From the IMG/VR virus record IMGVR_UViG_3300032287_000691, positions 1-35,834 of that record: DNA of 35,834 nucleotides, one strand, 5' to 3'. Below, one piece after another: positions 23,805 to 30,250 of the stretch. Both the position numbers and the translations under genes were made by a program. Below the pieces are notes generated by a model. That model saw only the letters and a program-made list of their open reading frames with translations. It did no database searches and was not told where the DNA came from. The DNA comes from a virus. Position 1 is the stretch's first letter, and the number at the start of each line of letters is the position of its first letter.

Positions 23805-23833
23805 ATTGTAACACATATTTAATTTATTGTCAA
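23805..23833 (-). promoter_or_regulatory. sigma70-like promoter for the VWA-protein gene
   Basis: TTGACA (23828-23833) and TACAAT (23805-23810), 17-base spacer. The TGA stop of the 51-aa gene is inside the -35 box. Leader about 20 bases. Confidence 0.8.
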
Positions 23834-23985
23834 TTAAATGCAAGACCGCGATATCCTGCATCAAACGCAATTCGGGCATAGTCTTGTGCCGCTTCGATAG
23901 CATACAAGGCCATTCCTTGGTCCTTGGTCATTCCTTTTGCTCGGGCACTTTGACCTAATGCGTAAAAATATTTCTTACCTGTCAT
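23830..23985 (-). CDS. small hypothetical protein (51 aa)
   Basis: The ATG at 23983-23985 has AAGGATTATA in front. The peptide starts MTGKKYFYALGQSARAKGM and is helical and Ala-rich (MALYAIEAAQDYARIAFDAGYRG), with basic N-terminal residues; it looks like a small folded helical hairpin. I do not recognise it. It lies between the MoxR ATPase terminator (24000-24023) and the next promoter, whose -35 box contains its stop codon. No promoter of its own was found, so it may depend on readthrough of the hairpin. Confidence 0.6.
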   Translation of the reverse strand: MTGKKYFYALGQSARAKGMTKDQGMALYAIEAAQDYARIAFDAGYRGLAFN

Positions 23986-23999
23986 TATAATCCTTAGTT

Positions 24000-24023
24000 A
24001 AAAAAAGGGTGACTAGCACCCCT
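24000..24023 (-). terminator. intrinsic terminator after the MoxR gene
   Basis: Stem AGGGGTG/CACCCTT with loop CTAGT, followed on the minus strand by TTTTTTT. It starts four bases after the MoxR stop codon. This is the clearest intrinsic terminator in the left half. Confidence 0.8.
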
Positions 24024-24027
24024 CTGT

Positions 24028-25131
24028 TTAGTTACCTGCTTCAACAATGTACTTGCCGTACTTCTTGTGAAAGTCATCAAAGTGTTTCAACTGACTTGGC
24101 TCAATCGGCAACTTGTATGTTTTCAATGCAATCTTAGCACCCATCACAACCAACTCAGTCTCAAAGTTAGTCATAATATAACTAAAGAAGTTATCAGCCA
24201 TTTCGTGGAACTTCTTAGAATCAACTTTCTTAGATTCAAGTGCATCACGCAATTCATAGCACATTGAAATTGTCAATGAGTACATTGCCGAAATTTCTTT
24301 CACAGACAAGTCTTTCACTTTACCTGAAAGAATTTCGCTAGGCTCGGGCATCTTGCCTGCAATCTTGCGGTGAGCCATAAACTTAACAGCAAGACCTTCA
24401 CCGACTGCACCTGACACTAAGTTAAACATTGTATCAGTATCAATGTTATCCTCGTCATTCAACAAGTCAGAGACAAAGCACCATGAACGGGGTGTAGCAA
24501 ACGCACGTGAGCTAGATTTACTATCAAATTCGTACAAATCTTGTTTAGCAAATGACAAGTAACCCACAACGTCTTTGTGGATAGCTTTGTCAACAGCCCA
24601 GTTCTGCCATGACGTAAAGTCGGCTCGCATTTCCAAGTGCAAGAAACGATTAGCGAGGGGCATCGGCATACGATATGTAACACCTTTATCGCTATCACGA
24701 TTACCTGCCGCAACAATAACAACGTTATCGGGCAAGACATACTTACCTACACGGCGATTCAAAATCAACTGATAGCCAGCTGCCTGTACTGCAGGTGATG
24801 CACTGTTCATCTCATCTAAGAATAGAACAACGATCGGGTACTTGCTTGCAAGTTCTTCATCAGGCAAGTCAACAGGTGCCGCCCAATCCATCTTAGCAAT
24901 ATCTTTATTGAAATATGGGATACCACGAATATCTGTGGGCTCCATTTGGGCCATACGCAAGTCAATCATATAGCCGCCGAGTTCATCAGTAACTTCGGCA
25001 ACAACTTCAGATTTACCGATACCGGGAGGTCCCCACAAGAATACGGGGCGTTTTACTTTAAAAGCTGTCAACAATGCTTTGCGTGTTTGTACGCTAGTGA
25101 TTGTCAGATTGTCAGAAATTTGCGATGCCAT
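24028..25131 (-). CDS. MoxR-type AAA+ ATPase (367 aa)
   Basis: Walker A is GPPGIGKS (34-41), Walker B VVLFLDEMNSA (101-111) and sensor-like residues follow in VIVAAGNRDSD; DLRMAQMEPTDIRGIP lies between them, the usual MoxR/RavA layout. The C-terminal ~120 residues are a helical lid and tail. MoxR ATPases act as chaperones that open or activate partner proteins with VWA domains, and such a partner lies downstream (22510-23778). It has AAAGGAG before the ATG and a promoter 40 bases upstream, so it is probably expressed early. Its phage target is unknown. Confidence 0.9.
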   Translation of the reverse strand: MASQISDNLTITSVQTRKALLTAFKVKRPVFLWGPPGIGKSEVVAEVTDELGGYMIDLRMAQMEPTDIRGIPYFNKDIAKMDWAAPVDLPDEELASKYPIVVLFLDEMNSASPAVQAAGYQLILNRRVGKYVLPDNVVIVAAGNRDSDKGVTYRMPMPLANRFLHLEMRADFTSWQNWAVDKAIHKDVVGYLSFAKQDLYEFDSKSSSRAFATPRSWCFVSDLLNDEDNIDTDTMFNLVSGAVGEGLAVKFMAHRKIAGKMPEPSEILSGKVKDLSVKEISAMYSLTISMCYELRDALESKKVDSKKFHEMADNFFSYIMTNFETELVVMGAKIALKTYKLPIEPSQLKHFDDFHKKYGKYIVEAGN

Positions 25132-25170
25132 AATATCTCCTTTGAAATGGCTTGTTTAGAAACAGATGTT

Positions 25171-25199
25171 AGTATATATGAAAACTGATTTATTGTCAA
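25171..25199 (-). promoter_or_regulatory. sigma70-like promoter for the MoxR gene
   Basis: TTGACA (25194-25199) and TATACT (25171-25176), spacer 17 bases. It begins nine bases after the stop of the HExxH gene; leader about 33 bases. Confidence 0.8.
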
Positions 25200-25207
25200 G
25201 TGCTATG

Positions 25208-25618
25208 TTATTCTTCAAATGCCCTGCGTAGAATTAATTCCTGCTTTGAGAAGGCTTCAATCTCCCATGGTTGGTCCAAGTACTTTGTGCGTTTTGTGTA
25301 ACGCTTACCTGCCCAAATATTCACCCCATTTTGTTTGTTCTTAAGAACTCCTTTTGCTAGTTGTTTTACGTGAACCATTTCATGGGCTAGTGTCAACCCA
25401 ATATCTTTTAATTTTCTAGTAGGTTTGATAACTACCATATAACAACCGGTGTATGAAGATAGGTCAACTGTAATGCCATGATTATCATCACATTCATCCT
25501 TAATTCGGATTACAACCGCTTTAGTGCAATTCTCAAGTTTTAACTGAGATATCATTGAGGGCAGTATTGCTTCAACGAATTTCTTGTTGCGGCGACTGCC
25601 GTCTACTTTAAATTCCAT
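25208..25618 (-). CDS. SprT-like metallopeptidase-type protein (136 aa)
   Basis: The zinc motif is LTLAHEMVHVKQLAKG with HEMVH at 79-83; the downstream Glu in the PWEIEAFSKQE segment (about 118-128) is a likely third ligand. The N-terminal half forms a small beta sheet (IRIKDECDDNHGITVDLS). This layout is that of small phage HExxH proteins related to SprT-like or other minimal gluzincins. A role in cleaving a host protein is possible; nothing in the sequence names it. A near-perfect promoter (25650-25678) drives it. It is the second HExxH protein in this 4-kb block. Confidence 0.75.
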   Translation of the reverse strand: MEFKVDGSRRNKKFVEAILPSMISQLKLENCTKAVVIRIKDECDDNHGITVDLSSYTGCYMVVIKPTRKLKDIGLTLAHEMVHVKQLAKGVLKNKQNGVNIWAGKRYTKRTKYLDQPWEIEAFSKQELILRRAFEE

Positions 25619-25649
25619 TATAGAATTCCTTAATTAATTCAATACAAGT

Positions 25650-25678
25650 ATTATAGCACAGGGTCCATTTAATGTCAA
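25650..25678 (-). promoter_or_regulatory. sigma70-like promoter for the HExxH gene
   Basis: TTGACA (25673-25678) and TATAAT (25650-25655), 17-base spacer. The stretch CAATACAAGTATTATAGCAC around its -10 is identical to the promoter at 670-698. Leader about 25 bases. Confidence 0.85.
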
Positions 25679-25680
25679 AT

Positions 25681-25977
25681 TTAAGCAATGCTCTTGTAAG
25701 CTCTACTAAGCATAGCTTGCAAGAGAGTACTGGCCCGACTCACATCAAAATTTTCTTGACGATAGTGCCATTTTTTCTTACGTTCTGCAATTTCTAAGAG
25801 GTCCATTAATTGATACTTGTCTTTTAGATCACGTGTGCCCATAAGCATTTTCTGCATATCTACAATATCTAAACTGTACTCTACCCATTTCATTGTGCTA
25901 TCAATCTTTTTCTTAGGGATCATTAGTGGTCCCTCGACTGATTTCGTATACTTCAATACATAGTTTGCTATTTTCAT
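25681..25977 (-). CDS. hypothetical protein (98 aa)
   Basis: The ATG at 25975-25977 has AAAGGAC before it and lies downstream of the promoter; a longer frame from 26034 would start inside the promoter and is rejected. The product (MKIANYVLKYTKSVEGPLMI) is basic and helical in its second half (IAERKKKWHYRQENFDVSRA, LLQAMLSRAYKS). I do not recognise it. Small size, basic charge and its own strong promoter fit an early host-takeover protein, but this is only a type description. Confidence 0.65.
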   Translation of the reverse strand: MKIANYVLKYTKSVEGPLMIPKKKIDSTMKWVEYSLDIVDMQKMLMGTRDLKDKYQLMDLLEIAERKKKWHYRQENFDVSRASTLLQAMLSRAYKSIA

Positions 25978-26005
25978 AATAGGTCCTTTAGTAAAGTGAA
26001 AGACT

Positions 26006-26034
26006 ATTATAGTACCAAATTGAGTTATTGTCAA
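26006..26034 (-). promoter_or_regulatory. sigma70-like promoter for the 98-aa gene
   Basis: TTGACA (26029-26034) and TATAAT (26006-26011), spacer 17 bases; the -35 begins right after the TAA stop of the 84-aa gene (TAA-TTTGACA). Leader about 22 bases. Confidence 0.85.
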
Positions 26035-26035
26035 A

Positions 26036-26290
26036 TTACTTCATTAAATTGGCCATCAATACTAATTTTTCTAAGTGGTTGATTGCTGTATTGATTTCGG
26101 CTACTCTGTCATCAAGCATATTGTATTTGCCCGTTCTACGCAAATTTACTTCAAGTTTGCTTAATTCAGATACCATTTTGTCAATGTTTTTGTGCATACG
26201 ATGTAAGTCTGGATTGTATCCAATGCCATTCATTTGACTACTTAAGTCAATGCTAACTTGATTCCAATCGATTGCACGTTCTATTTTCAT
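26036..26290 (-). CDS. hypothetical coiled-coil protein (84 aa)
   Basis: The protein is helical throughout: MKIERAIDWNQVSIDLSSQM, then a heptad-like stretch (NIDKMVSELSKLEVNLRRTG) and a second helix (VAEINTAINHLEKLVLMANL). It probably forms a small coiled-coil dimer. The ATG at 26290 has no Shine-Dalgarno, and the promoter 7 bases upstream puts the transcript start on the A of the ATG. No family is recognised. Confidence 0.6.
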   Translation of the reverse strand: MKIERAIDWNQVSIDLSSQMNGIGYNPDLHRMHKNIDKMVSELSKLEVNLRRTGKYNMLDDRVAEINTAINHLEKLVLMANLMK

Positions 26291-26296
26291 GTAGTC

Positions 26297-26325
26297 ACTA
26301 TAACATGTTATGGTATTTATGTCAA
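26297..26325 (-). promoter_or_regulatory. sigma70-like promoter for the 84-aa gene
   Basis: TTGACA (26320-26325) and TATAGT (26297-26302), 17-base spacer, next to the porin terminator. The predicted start falls at or within one base of the ATG, giving a leaderless message. The bases after TTGAC also read ACATAAATACC, close to a late box. Confidence 0.7.
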
Positions 26326-26326
26326 C

Positions 26327-26350
26327 AAAAAAGGCTCCTTAGAGCCTTTT
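26327..26350 (-). terminator. intrinsic terminator after the porin
   Basis: Nine-pair stem AAAAGGCTC/GAGCCTTTT with loop TAAG and a following T-run on the minus strand. It shares the GGCTC/GAGCC core with the tmRNA terminator. A second small stem (CTAATCTC/GAGATTA) overlaps the porin stop codon. Confidence 0.85.
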
Positions 26351-26369
26351 GTTTTTAATCTCCCTGAGA

Positions 26370-27251
26370 TTAGAAGCGGTGAATTAGACCAACTCCAACT
26401 TGTGTTACATCGGCTGAAGCACCAACTTTGTCAATGTTGCGATAAGCAACTTCTAAGTCAGTACGCTTGCTGAAAGCATAACCAACGCCTACTGAGTAAG
26501 CTGTAATATCTTTATTTGTTTTACCATAACTTGCTTTAGCAGTATATGGACCAAATGCTCTTGCGGCACCGATCAAATCGCCTTTGCTGTTTACAAGACC
26601 TTTGTCATCACTATGTGTGTATGTCAAACGTGTACCTGCAACTTTAGTACTAAAACCAACTACTGTGCTAGTTTCTCTACCTTGTTCAAATTTAGCGGCT
26701 GTAATACCAACACCTGCAATTGAACCACTTGCACCATAGCTAGTTGCATCTTGACCAGTTGCACCTTGTGTGCGGTCAAAAGAAACTGTTAGACCTTTGA
26801 AAGGAGTAACTGTTGCGAATACACCATTGCTCACACGCAGACCACGTAAGTTGTGAACATCACCTGCAACAGAACCATATGTTGTTCCGAATACATCGTT
26901 GCTAGTGATTGCTAAAAACTCACTGTGAACATTGCGGCCGATATCAACTGAAACATTTTTAGATGCTACACCAATTGTACCTTGGCGATCACCTAATTGT
27001 GTGCCACTACCATTAATAGTGTTTGCACCAATGCTTGTTTCAACAACAACACGTGCCTTTAATCCACCACCTAAATTTTCTGTAGCAGAAATTGCGATGT
27101 TGTTTGTTGGCTCGCCGGCGATGCTTGTATTGCGAACAGCACCAGTTTTAGTGTTGTCTGCAAACTGAGCAACTTTACCAGAGATTGATACTTGTGCTGA
27201 TGCAACCATTGTAGTTGCGGCCAATAGTGTCGCTAATGCGATTTTTTTCAT
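26370..27251 (-). CDS. outer-membrane porin, Burkholderiales type (293 aa)
   Basis: It has a classic signal peptide (MKKIALATLLAATTMVASAQ, cleavage after ASA) and begins VSISGKVAQFAD, the usual first strand of the Gram-negative porin family of Burkholderiales. The rest has short alternating beta strands with Gly and polar turns, the ENLGGGLKARVVVETSI strand pair, a GDVHNLRGLRVSNG segment and a C-terminal Phe (VGVGLIHRF), the sorting signal for barrel assembly. At 293 residues it is shorter than many such porins (330-400), so loops may be reduced. A good AAAGGA lies before the ATG, and it is insulated by its own terminator. Encoded in a phage, it could replace or mask the host receptor porin or alter host uptake; phage PA-2 porin Lc is a precedent. 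Confidence 0.9.
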   Translation of the reverse strand: MKKIALATLLAATTMVASAQVSISGKVAQFADNTKTGAVRNTSIAGEPTNNIAISATENLGGGLKARVVVETSIGANTINGSGTQLGDRQGTIGVASKNVSVDIGRNVHSEFLAITSNDVFGTTYGSVAGDVHNLRGLRVSNGVFATVTPFKGLTVSFDRTQGATGQDATSYGASGSIAGVGITAAKFEQGRETSTVVGFSTKVAGTRLTYTHSDDKGLVNSKGDLIGAARAFGPYTAKASYGKTNKDITAYSVGVGYAFSKRTDLEVAYRNIDKVGASADVTQVGVGLIHRF

Positions 27252-27386
27252 AAGATTTTCCTTTAAAAATAAACCTGTCTTTCAACAAGTTAGACTAATA
27301 TTTATTGAGTTAAATACAGCCCAATAAAATAGTTCATGTAGCAAAGTATACTATTTGTTTACACAATAAGTAAGTCTATTTGGGTA

Positions 27387-27917
27387 TTAATGTTGATTGG
27401 ATAACCACTCATCATATAATTTTTCATTTAACGGTGTTTTTACGTACTTTGATAAATTTGATAAAAGATTTCCAGATAAGATATCTTCAAGCATTATTAT
27501 TTTATCAGTATGTGATGACAAATATTTATATGATTGAATAATACTATCAGCATGCCTATCAGGTGTCACATCATTGCCATACATATTTGTCCAAACGTTG
27601 TTTAAGGTATTTAAGTTCTTAAATCTAGTCGCACACCAAAGTGCTAAATCATAATTTTCAGTAACAATTGTTATAAATGAATGTTGATACTTCACATGCA
27701 AATCTGTCTTATGACTAGGAATACTAAGATACTTTGATTCCATTTCTTTAATATAATTTAATTGTTCGGCTTCAGTTTTGAGAAATAAACCACTTTTTAA
27801 TTTACTTCTATACATAGTGGTATGTATCCTTGATTTGTCAAGTTTTGAATCTGTGGAATCAATGACTGAAGTAACTAAATCTCCGCACGTTCCACCCATA
27901 TAACAAATTATGTCCAT
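27387..27917 (-). CDS. hypothetical P-loop-like protein, possibly sulfotransferase-related (176 aa)
   Basis: The N-terminus MDIICYMGGTCGDLVTSVID has a beta strand followed by a Gly-rich turn, as in small phage proteins related to sulfotransferases; the rest is mixed helix with TVTENYDLALWCATRF in the middle and a C-terminal LYDEWL. The second P-loop element expected for sulfotransferases cannot be placed. It starts four bases after a TATAAATA box (27922-27929) that follows the tmRNA terminator, and no Shine-Dalgarno is visible. Compare the 236-aa protein at 1409-2119. Confidence 0.5.
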   Translation of the reverse strand: MDIICYMGGTCGDLVTSVIDSTDSKLDKSRIHTTMYRSKLKSGLFLKTEAEQLNYIKEMESKYLSIPSHKTDLHVKYQHSFITIVTENYDLALWCATRFKNLNTLNNVWTNMYGNDVTPDRHADSIIQSYKYLSSHTDKIIMLEDILSGNLLSNLSKYVKTPLNEKLYDEWLSNQH

Positions 27918-27921
27918 GTCT

Positions 27922-27929
27922 TATTTATA
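27922..27929 (-). promoter_or_regulatory. TATAAATA late-type box before the 176-aa gene
   Basis: Exact T4 late core, between the tmRNA terminator and the ATG at 27917. Only four bases separate the box and the ATG. Confidence 0.45.
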
Positions 27930-27931
27930 TA

Positions 27932-27957
27932 AAGAAAGGCTCCGAAGAGCCTTTCTT
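27932..27957 (-). terminator. tmRNA terminator
   Basis: An 11-pair perfect stem (AAGAAAGGCTC/GAGCCTTTCTT) closed by a TTCG loop lies directly after the tmRNA coding piece, followed on the minus strand by an AT-rich stretch. It closes the tmRNA transcript; the 3' end of the coding piece is near its start. Confidence 0.8.
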
Positions 27958-28139
27958 GAGTTTCTGTTACGAGGTATGTCTTACCCTAGGTAGCCTTTAT
28001 CAAGCTGCCAATGCGAACTGTGAGTCGTTTGCGGTTACTTTTTTGCTTCTACGGCCGAGTTCCCCCAACCCTAACGGCTTCTGCTTTGCCGAGCTGTCCA
28101 CTAATTTACTTGTTGCCCTGTCGAATCTAGGTCAGGCCC
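27958..28139 (-). ncRNA. tmRNA coding piece with tag ANDSQFALAA
   Basis: It begins GGGCCTGACCTAGATTCGAC, the conserved tmRNA 5' end. The resume codon GCA is at 28030-28032, preceded by GTAACC; the tag ANDSQFALAA (28003-28032) is followed by two stop codons TGA TAA (27997-28002). The C-terminal ALAA is the ClpXP/ClpAP recognition end. The region between 5' end and tag has GC-rich runs able to form a pseudoknot. Mature 3' end is before the terminator. Confidence 0.88.
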
Positions 28140-28226
28140 ATCAAAAAGACTTTTTATAATCCAAAACATATAGTTGACTACAACTAAGATGCCCCACATA
28201 TAAAACCAATGCCAATTTTCAAACAT
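28101..28226 (-). CDS. small membrane peptide ORF inside the tmRNA intervening segment (41 aa)
   Basis: AAGGA stands five bases before the ATG at 28224-28226, which starts 12 bases after the CCA end of the acceptor piece. The 41-residue peptide has one hydrophobic, aromatic-rich helix (MWGILVVVNYMFWIIKSLF, about 10-28) and a soluble tail DGPDLDSTGQQVN, whose last 13 codons overlap the 5' end of the tmRNA coding piece (stop TAG at 28101-28103). It resembles the 36-aa membrane peptide at 22400-22510 in size and build only. Translation would need to happen on the unprocessed transcript. Real or chance ORF: open, but the start signals and helix favour real. Confidence 0.5.
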   Translation of the reverse strand: MFENWHWFYMWGILVVVNYMFWIIKSLFDGPDLDSTGQQVN

Positions 28227-28237
28227 GACAATCCTTA

Positions 28238-28320
28238 TGGTGGACCTGGGGGGATTCGCACCCCCGTCCAAGACACTTTTCTCTTTGCTTCATACAGCAA
28301 TAACTTTTAGTATAGTAGTC
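28238..28320 (-). ncRNA. tmRNA acceptor piece (CCA side)
   Basis: The end reads ...CAGGTCC-ACCA (CCA at 28238-28240), with a five-pair GGGGG/CCCCC T-stem and a seven-base T-loop TGCGAAT, in which the usual pyrimidine at position 55 is a G. The coding piece has TAGATTCGAC where tmRNAs usually have TGGATTCGAC. These two changes touch the bases that normally contact each other at the elbow. The 5' end near 28320 is estimated from the P2 pairing. Confidence 0.8.
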
Positions 28321-28419
28321 CGTAAACTACACACCAAACTTCTAAACCCAATTTGTACGCAATATACGCACCAAACATTGCTAAAGGGAGTTTATATATT
28401 AAAATTTTATTCATATACT

Positions 28420-28448
28420 ATTTAATCACAAACTACAAAAAATGTCAA
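28420..28448 (-). promoter_or_regulatory. promoter for the tmRNA
   Basis: TTGACA (28443-28448) and TTAAAT (28420-28425) with a 17-base spacer; TG one base before the -10 makes an extended -10. The start near 28413 lies about 90 bases before the estimated acceptor-piece 5' end. The -35 overlaps the stop region of the GT10-like gene. Confidence 0.65.
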
Positions 28449-29560
28449 ACACTTTGGGTAAAGTTTTTAATCACGTTGTGAAATTCGTCTATTCCTGTTT
28501 TACCCAATGAACAAAAGTGATTAAAATTATAATCAACTATCTCTTGTATCTTATCTGCATTATCAGGAATTTTTGCTACTAGTTCTTTTGCCACTAATAC
28601 TGTTTTTTCAACATGCGAATAGTCTCTATTCTCATACGTGTTGTAACTTTCATCAATGAATTCATTGAAAGTTTTAAAGCCAAATGATTTAACTAAGTCT
28701 AGTTGACCTGACCCTGCTTGAATTATAAATGGGTGATTGTTGACTATTGACCTATATATTTTTTCTGTCATAAGATATGGATACGAACTTCTGTCTACGT
28801 CAAATGTTTCACATATATAACTTACACTAGAATTTTTAAATATGTTTGGGTCGAACGGCCAGCCTGTGCTTGAGCTGATTCCTTCATTAGAATCTGTAAT
28901 ACGTGTATGGTCAGCAGGTCCTAAATATTTTAAAATGGTATTATAATAGTCAATGTTGTTATATTCCGGGTGATTATTCATCATACCTTGAATATCTTCT
29001 GGATATGCATTGATTCCCAATACTGCATCTTTCAACAAATCATGCTTATAAAAATAATATGATGCTAGAAAACGAGCAAATCTTGTTTTTAACTTACCTA
29101 TGAGCAAATTCAATCCATTTTTTCTATCATTAACTTTTGTACTATCGAACGGATGACCATGCATAATACACTTACAATAAGTGTCTAATAAATAATAATC
29201 CAGTGCATGTGTTTTGTATGGGGTTGAAATTGGTATTCCACATAAAATATCGGACAAATTGTGTAGCAATAATATGTCAGATTCATTTACTCTTTTAAGT
29301 TCCGGTATACGGTTGTGCATCTCATTGATACTATTAATATCAAGTGTTTCCCAAGATACATCAATGATTACTCTTGTAGGAAGATTGTTATCTAATCTAG
29401 CACATAATACTTCACGCATATCCTCATAGTATGAAAATATATTGATGTAAATAACTAGAGGGTCAGATTCATTTTTAGCAATAGTACTATTACTAATTAA
29501 GAGGTCCGATGGCATGAATAATGACGCACTCTGGTTTATATGTATCGGTGAAAATATCAT
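28445..29560 (-). CDS. GT10 fucosyltransferase-like glycosyltransferase (371 aa)
   Basis: The C-terminal third carries YPYLMTEKIYRSIVNNHPFI followed by an IQAGSGQLDLVKSFGFKTF segment and DESYNTYENRD, the pattern of phage proteins related to GT10/fucosyltransferases (TEK.Y...  ..HPF... ... GFKTF ... DESYD). The N-terminal two thirds hold no clear motif. It starts right after the giant repeat protein (29557) with a four-base overlap (ATGA at 29557-29560), so the two are translated together; they may act on or form part of a glycosylated virion or surface structure. Sugar and acceptor unknown. Confidence 0.65.
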   Translation of the reverse strand: MIFSPIHINQSASLFMPSDLLISNSTIAKNESDPLVIYINIFSYYEDMREVLCARLDNNLPTRVIIDVSWETLDINSINEMHNRIPELKRVNESDILLLHNLSDILCGIPISTPYKTHALDYYLLDTYCKCIMHGHPFDSTKVNDRKNGLNLLIGKLKTRFARFLASYYFYKHDLLKDAVLGINAYPEDIQGMMNNHPEYNNIDYYNTILKYLGPADHTRITDSNEGISSSTGWPFDPNIFKNSSVSYICETFDVDRSSYPYLMTEKIYRSIVNNHPFIIQAGSGQLDLVKSFGFKTFNEFIDESYNTYENRDYSHVEKTVLVAKELVAKIPDNADKIQEIVDYNFNHFCSLGKTGIDEFHNVIKNFTQSV

Positions 29561-30250
29561 TTGTATTTGTTATTAAAATATTCTTTTAACCACGGCCAAT
29601 CATACGATAATTTTAATTTCTCAAAATCACCATTGACTGATTCATAGTATTCTACCGCATGTTGAGCACCATCGGTTGAGTAATCAGAGAACTTGCCCAT
29701 ACCTGTTGTTAACCAAAACTCTAAACGTTTCTTACTAACTTCATCATCGTTGGCACGTAACTTCAATGCTTCACGGAAACTAGTACGCCATGTACTCCAT
29801 TCATCTGTGTTAAAGTTAGCAGTACCGGAAACGATCTCAACAATCTCATGTTCGTCATCCATTGTAAAGTCAAGACCCTTACCTTCATTAGCTAATGTGA
29901 GTTTCTTGTTATACGCAATCATAGCCATGTGACCGTATACTAATCCGTTAACTGGATTCTTAGCATGGAATACATAGTGCTTAGGTAACTGCATTCTATC
30001 TGGTTGCCAGTTCCAATCAAACTTAGGACTGACTTTCAACTTAGCAAACACAGTAAACATCCATGGTGTATTACTAGCTTCTGCTGCCGCATGATAGGCC
30101 GCTACACGACCATTAACACCGTCGACACGTACAACCCGATTAGGTAGTCCCTGTGTTGTCTTTACTAGATGCTCATAGTTTTCGTCTGCACCAGTCTCGC
30201 CATTACTTAAGAACACGATATCCATTGGAGTAGACTTAGCTAATATCTTG
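29557..30250 (-). other. GT-A-like C-terminal domain of the giant repeat protein
   Basis: The last 230 residues show a strand-loop pattern of nucleotide-sugar glycosyltransferases: MDIVFLSNGETGAD (first strand), VDGVNGRVAAYHAAAEASNTPWMFTVFAKLKV (helix and acceptor of a DXD-like site, no clear DXD), FDWNWQPDR and GLVYGHMAMIAYNKKL. Two earlier segments (IDMFFVDRGNSESQQRF, TVYIDHGNKPVPEN) start in the same way. This suggests that the repeat arose from the second half of such a domain. Activity is doubtful because the DXD metal site is not visible. Confidence 0.5.

Larger units (their letters stand above)
27958..28320 (-). ncRNA. ssrA: circularly permuted two-piece tmRNA (whole locus)
   Basis: In transcription order the locus has the CCA-ended acceptor piece first (~28320 to 28238), then a 98-base intervening segment, then the tag-coding piece (28139 to about 27958). 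The 5' end of the coding piece GGGCCTG pairs over seven positions with CAGGTCC before the ACCA of the acceptor piece, including a G3-U70 pair, the alanine identity element. A second helix (P2) can form between 28100-28116 and 28297-28311 (GCAA/TTGC, UUAGU/ACUAA). The tag frame is GCA...GCT TGA TAA, product ANDSQFALAA. tmRNA rescues stalled ribosomes and marks the product for proteolysis. A promoter (28420-28448) and terminator flank it. The outer ends and cleavage points are estimated. Confidence 0.9.

Noticed and set aside
26370-27251. Porin as host contamination or a mis-joined contig
   Set aside because: It has AAAGGA and a phage-style terminator on the coding strand, is flanked on both sides by small phage genes, and the tmRNA terminator shares its GGCTC/GAGCC core.
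28238-28310. tRNA-Ala-like gene (acceptor stem, T-arm and CCA)
   Set aside because: No D arm or anticodon arm upstream in cloverleaf order; the pairing partner of the acceptor stem lies downstream at 28133-28139 with the tag ORF, so it is the tmRNA acceptor piece.
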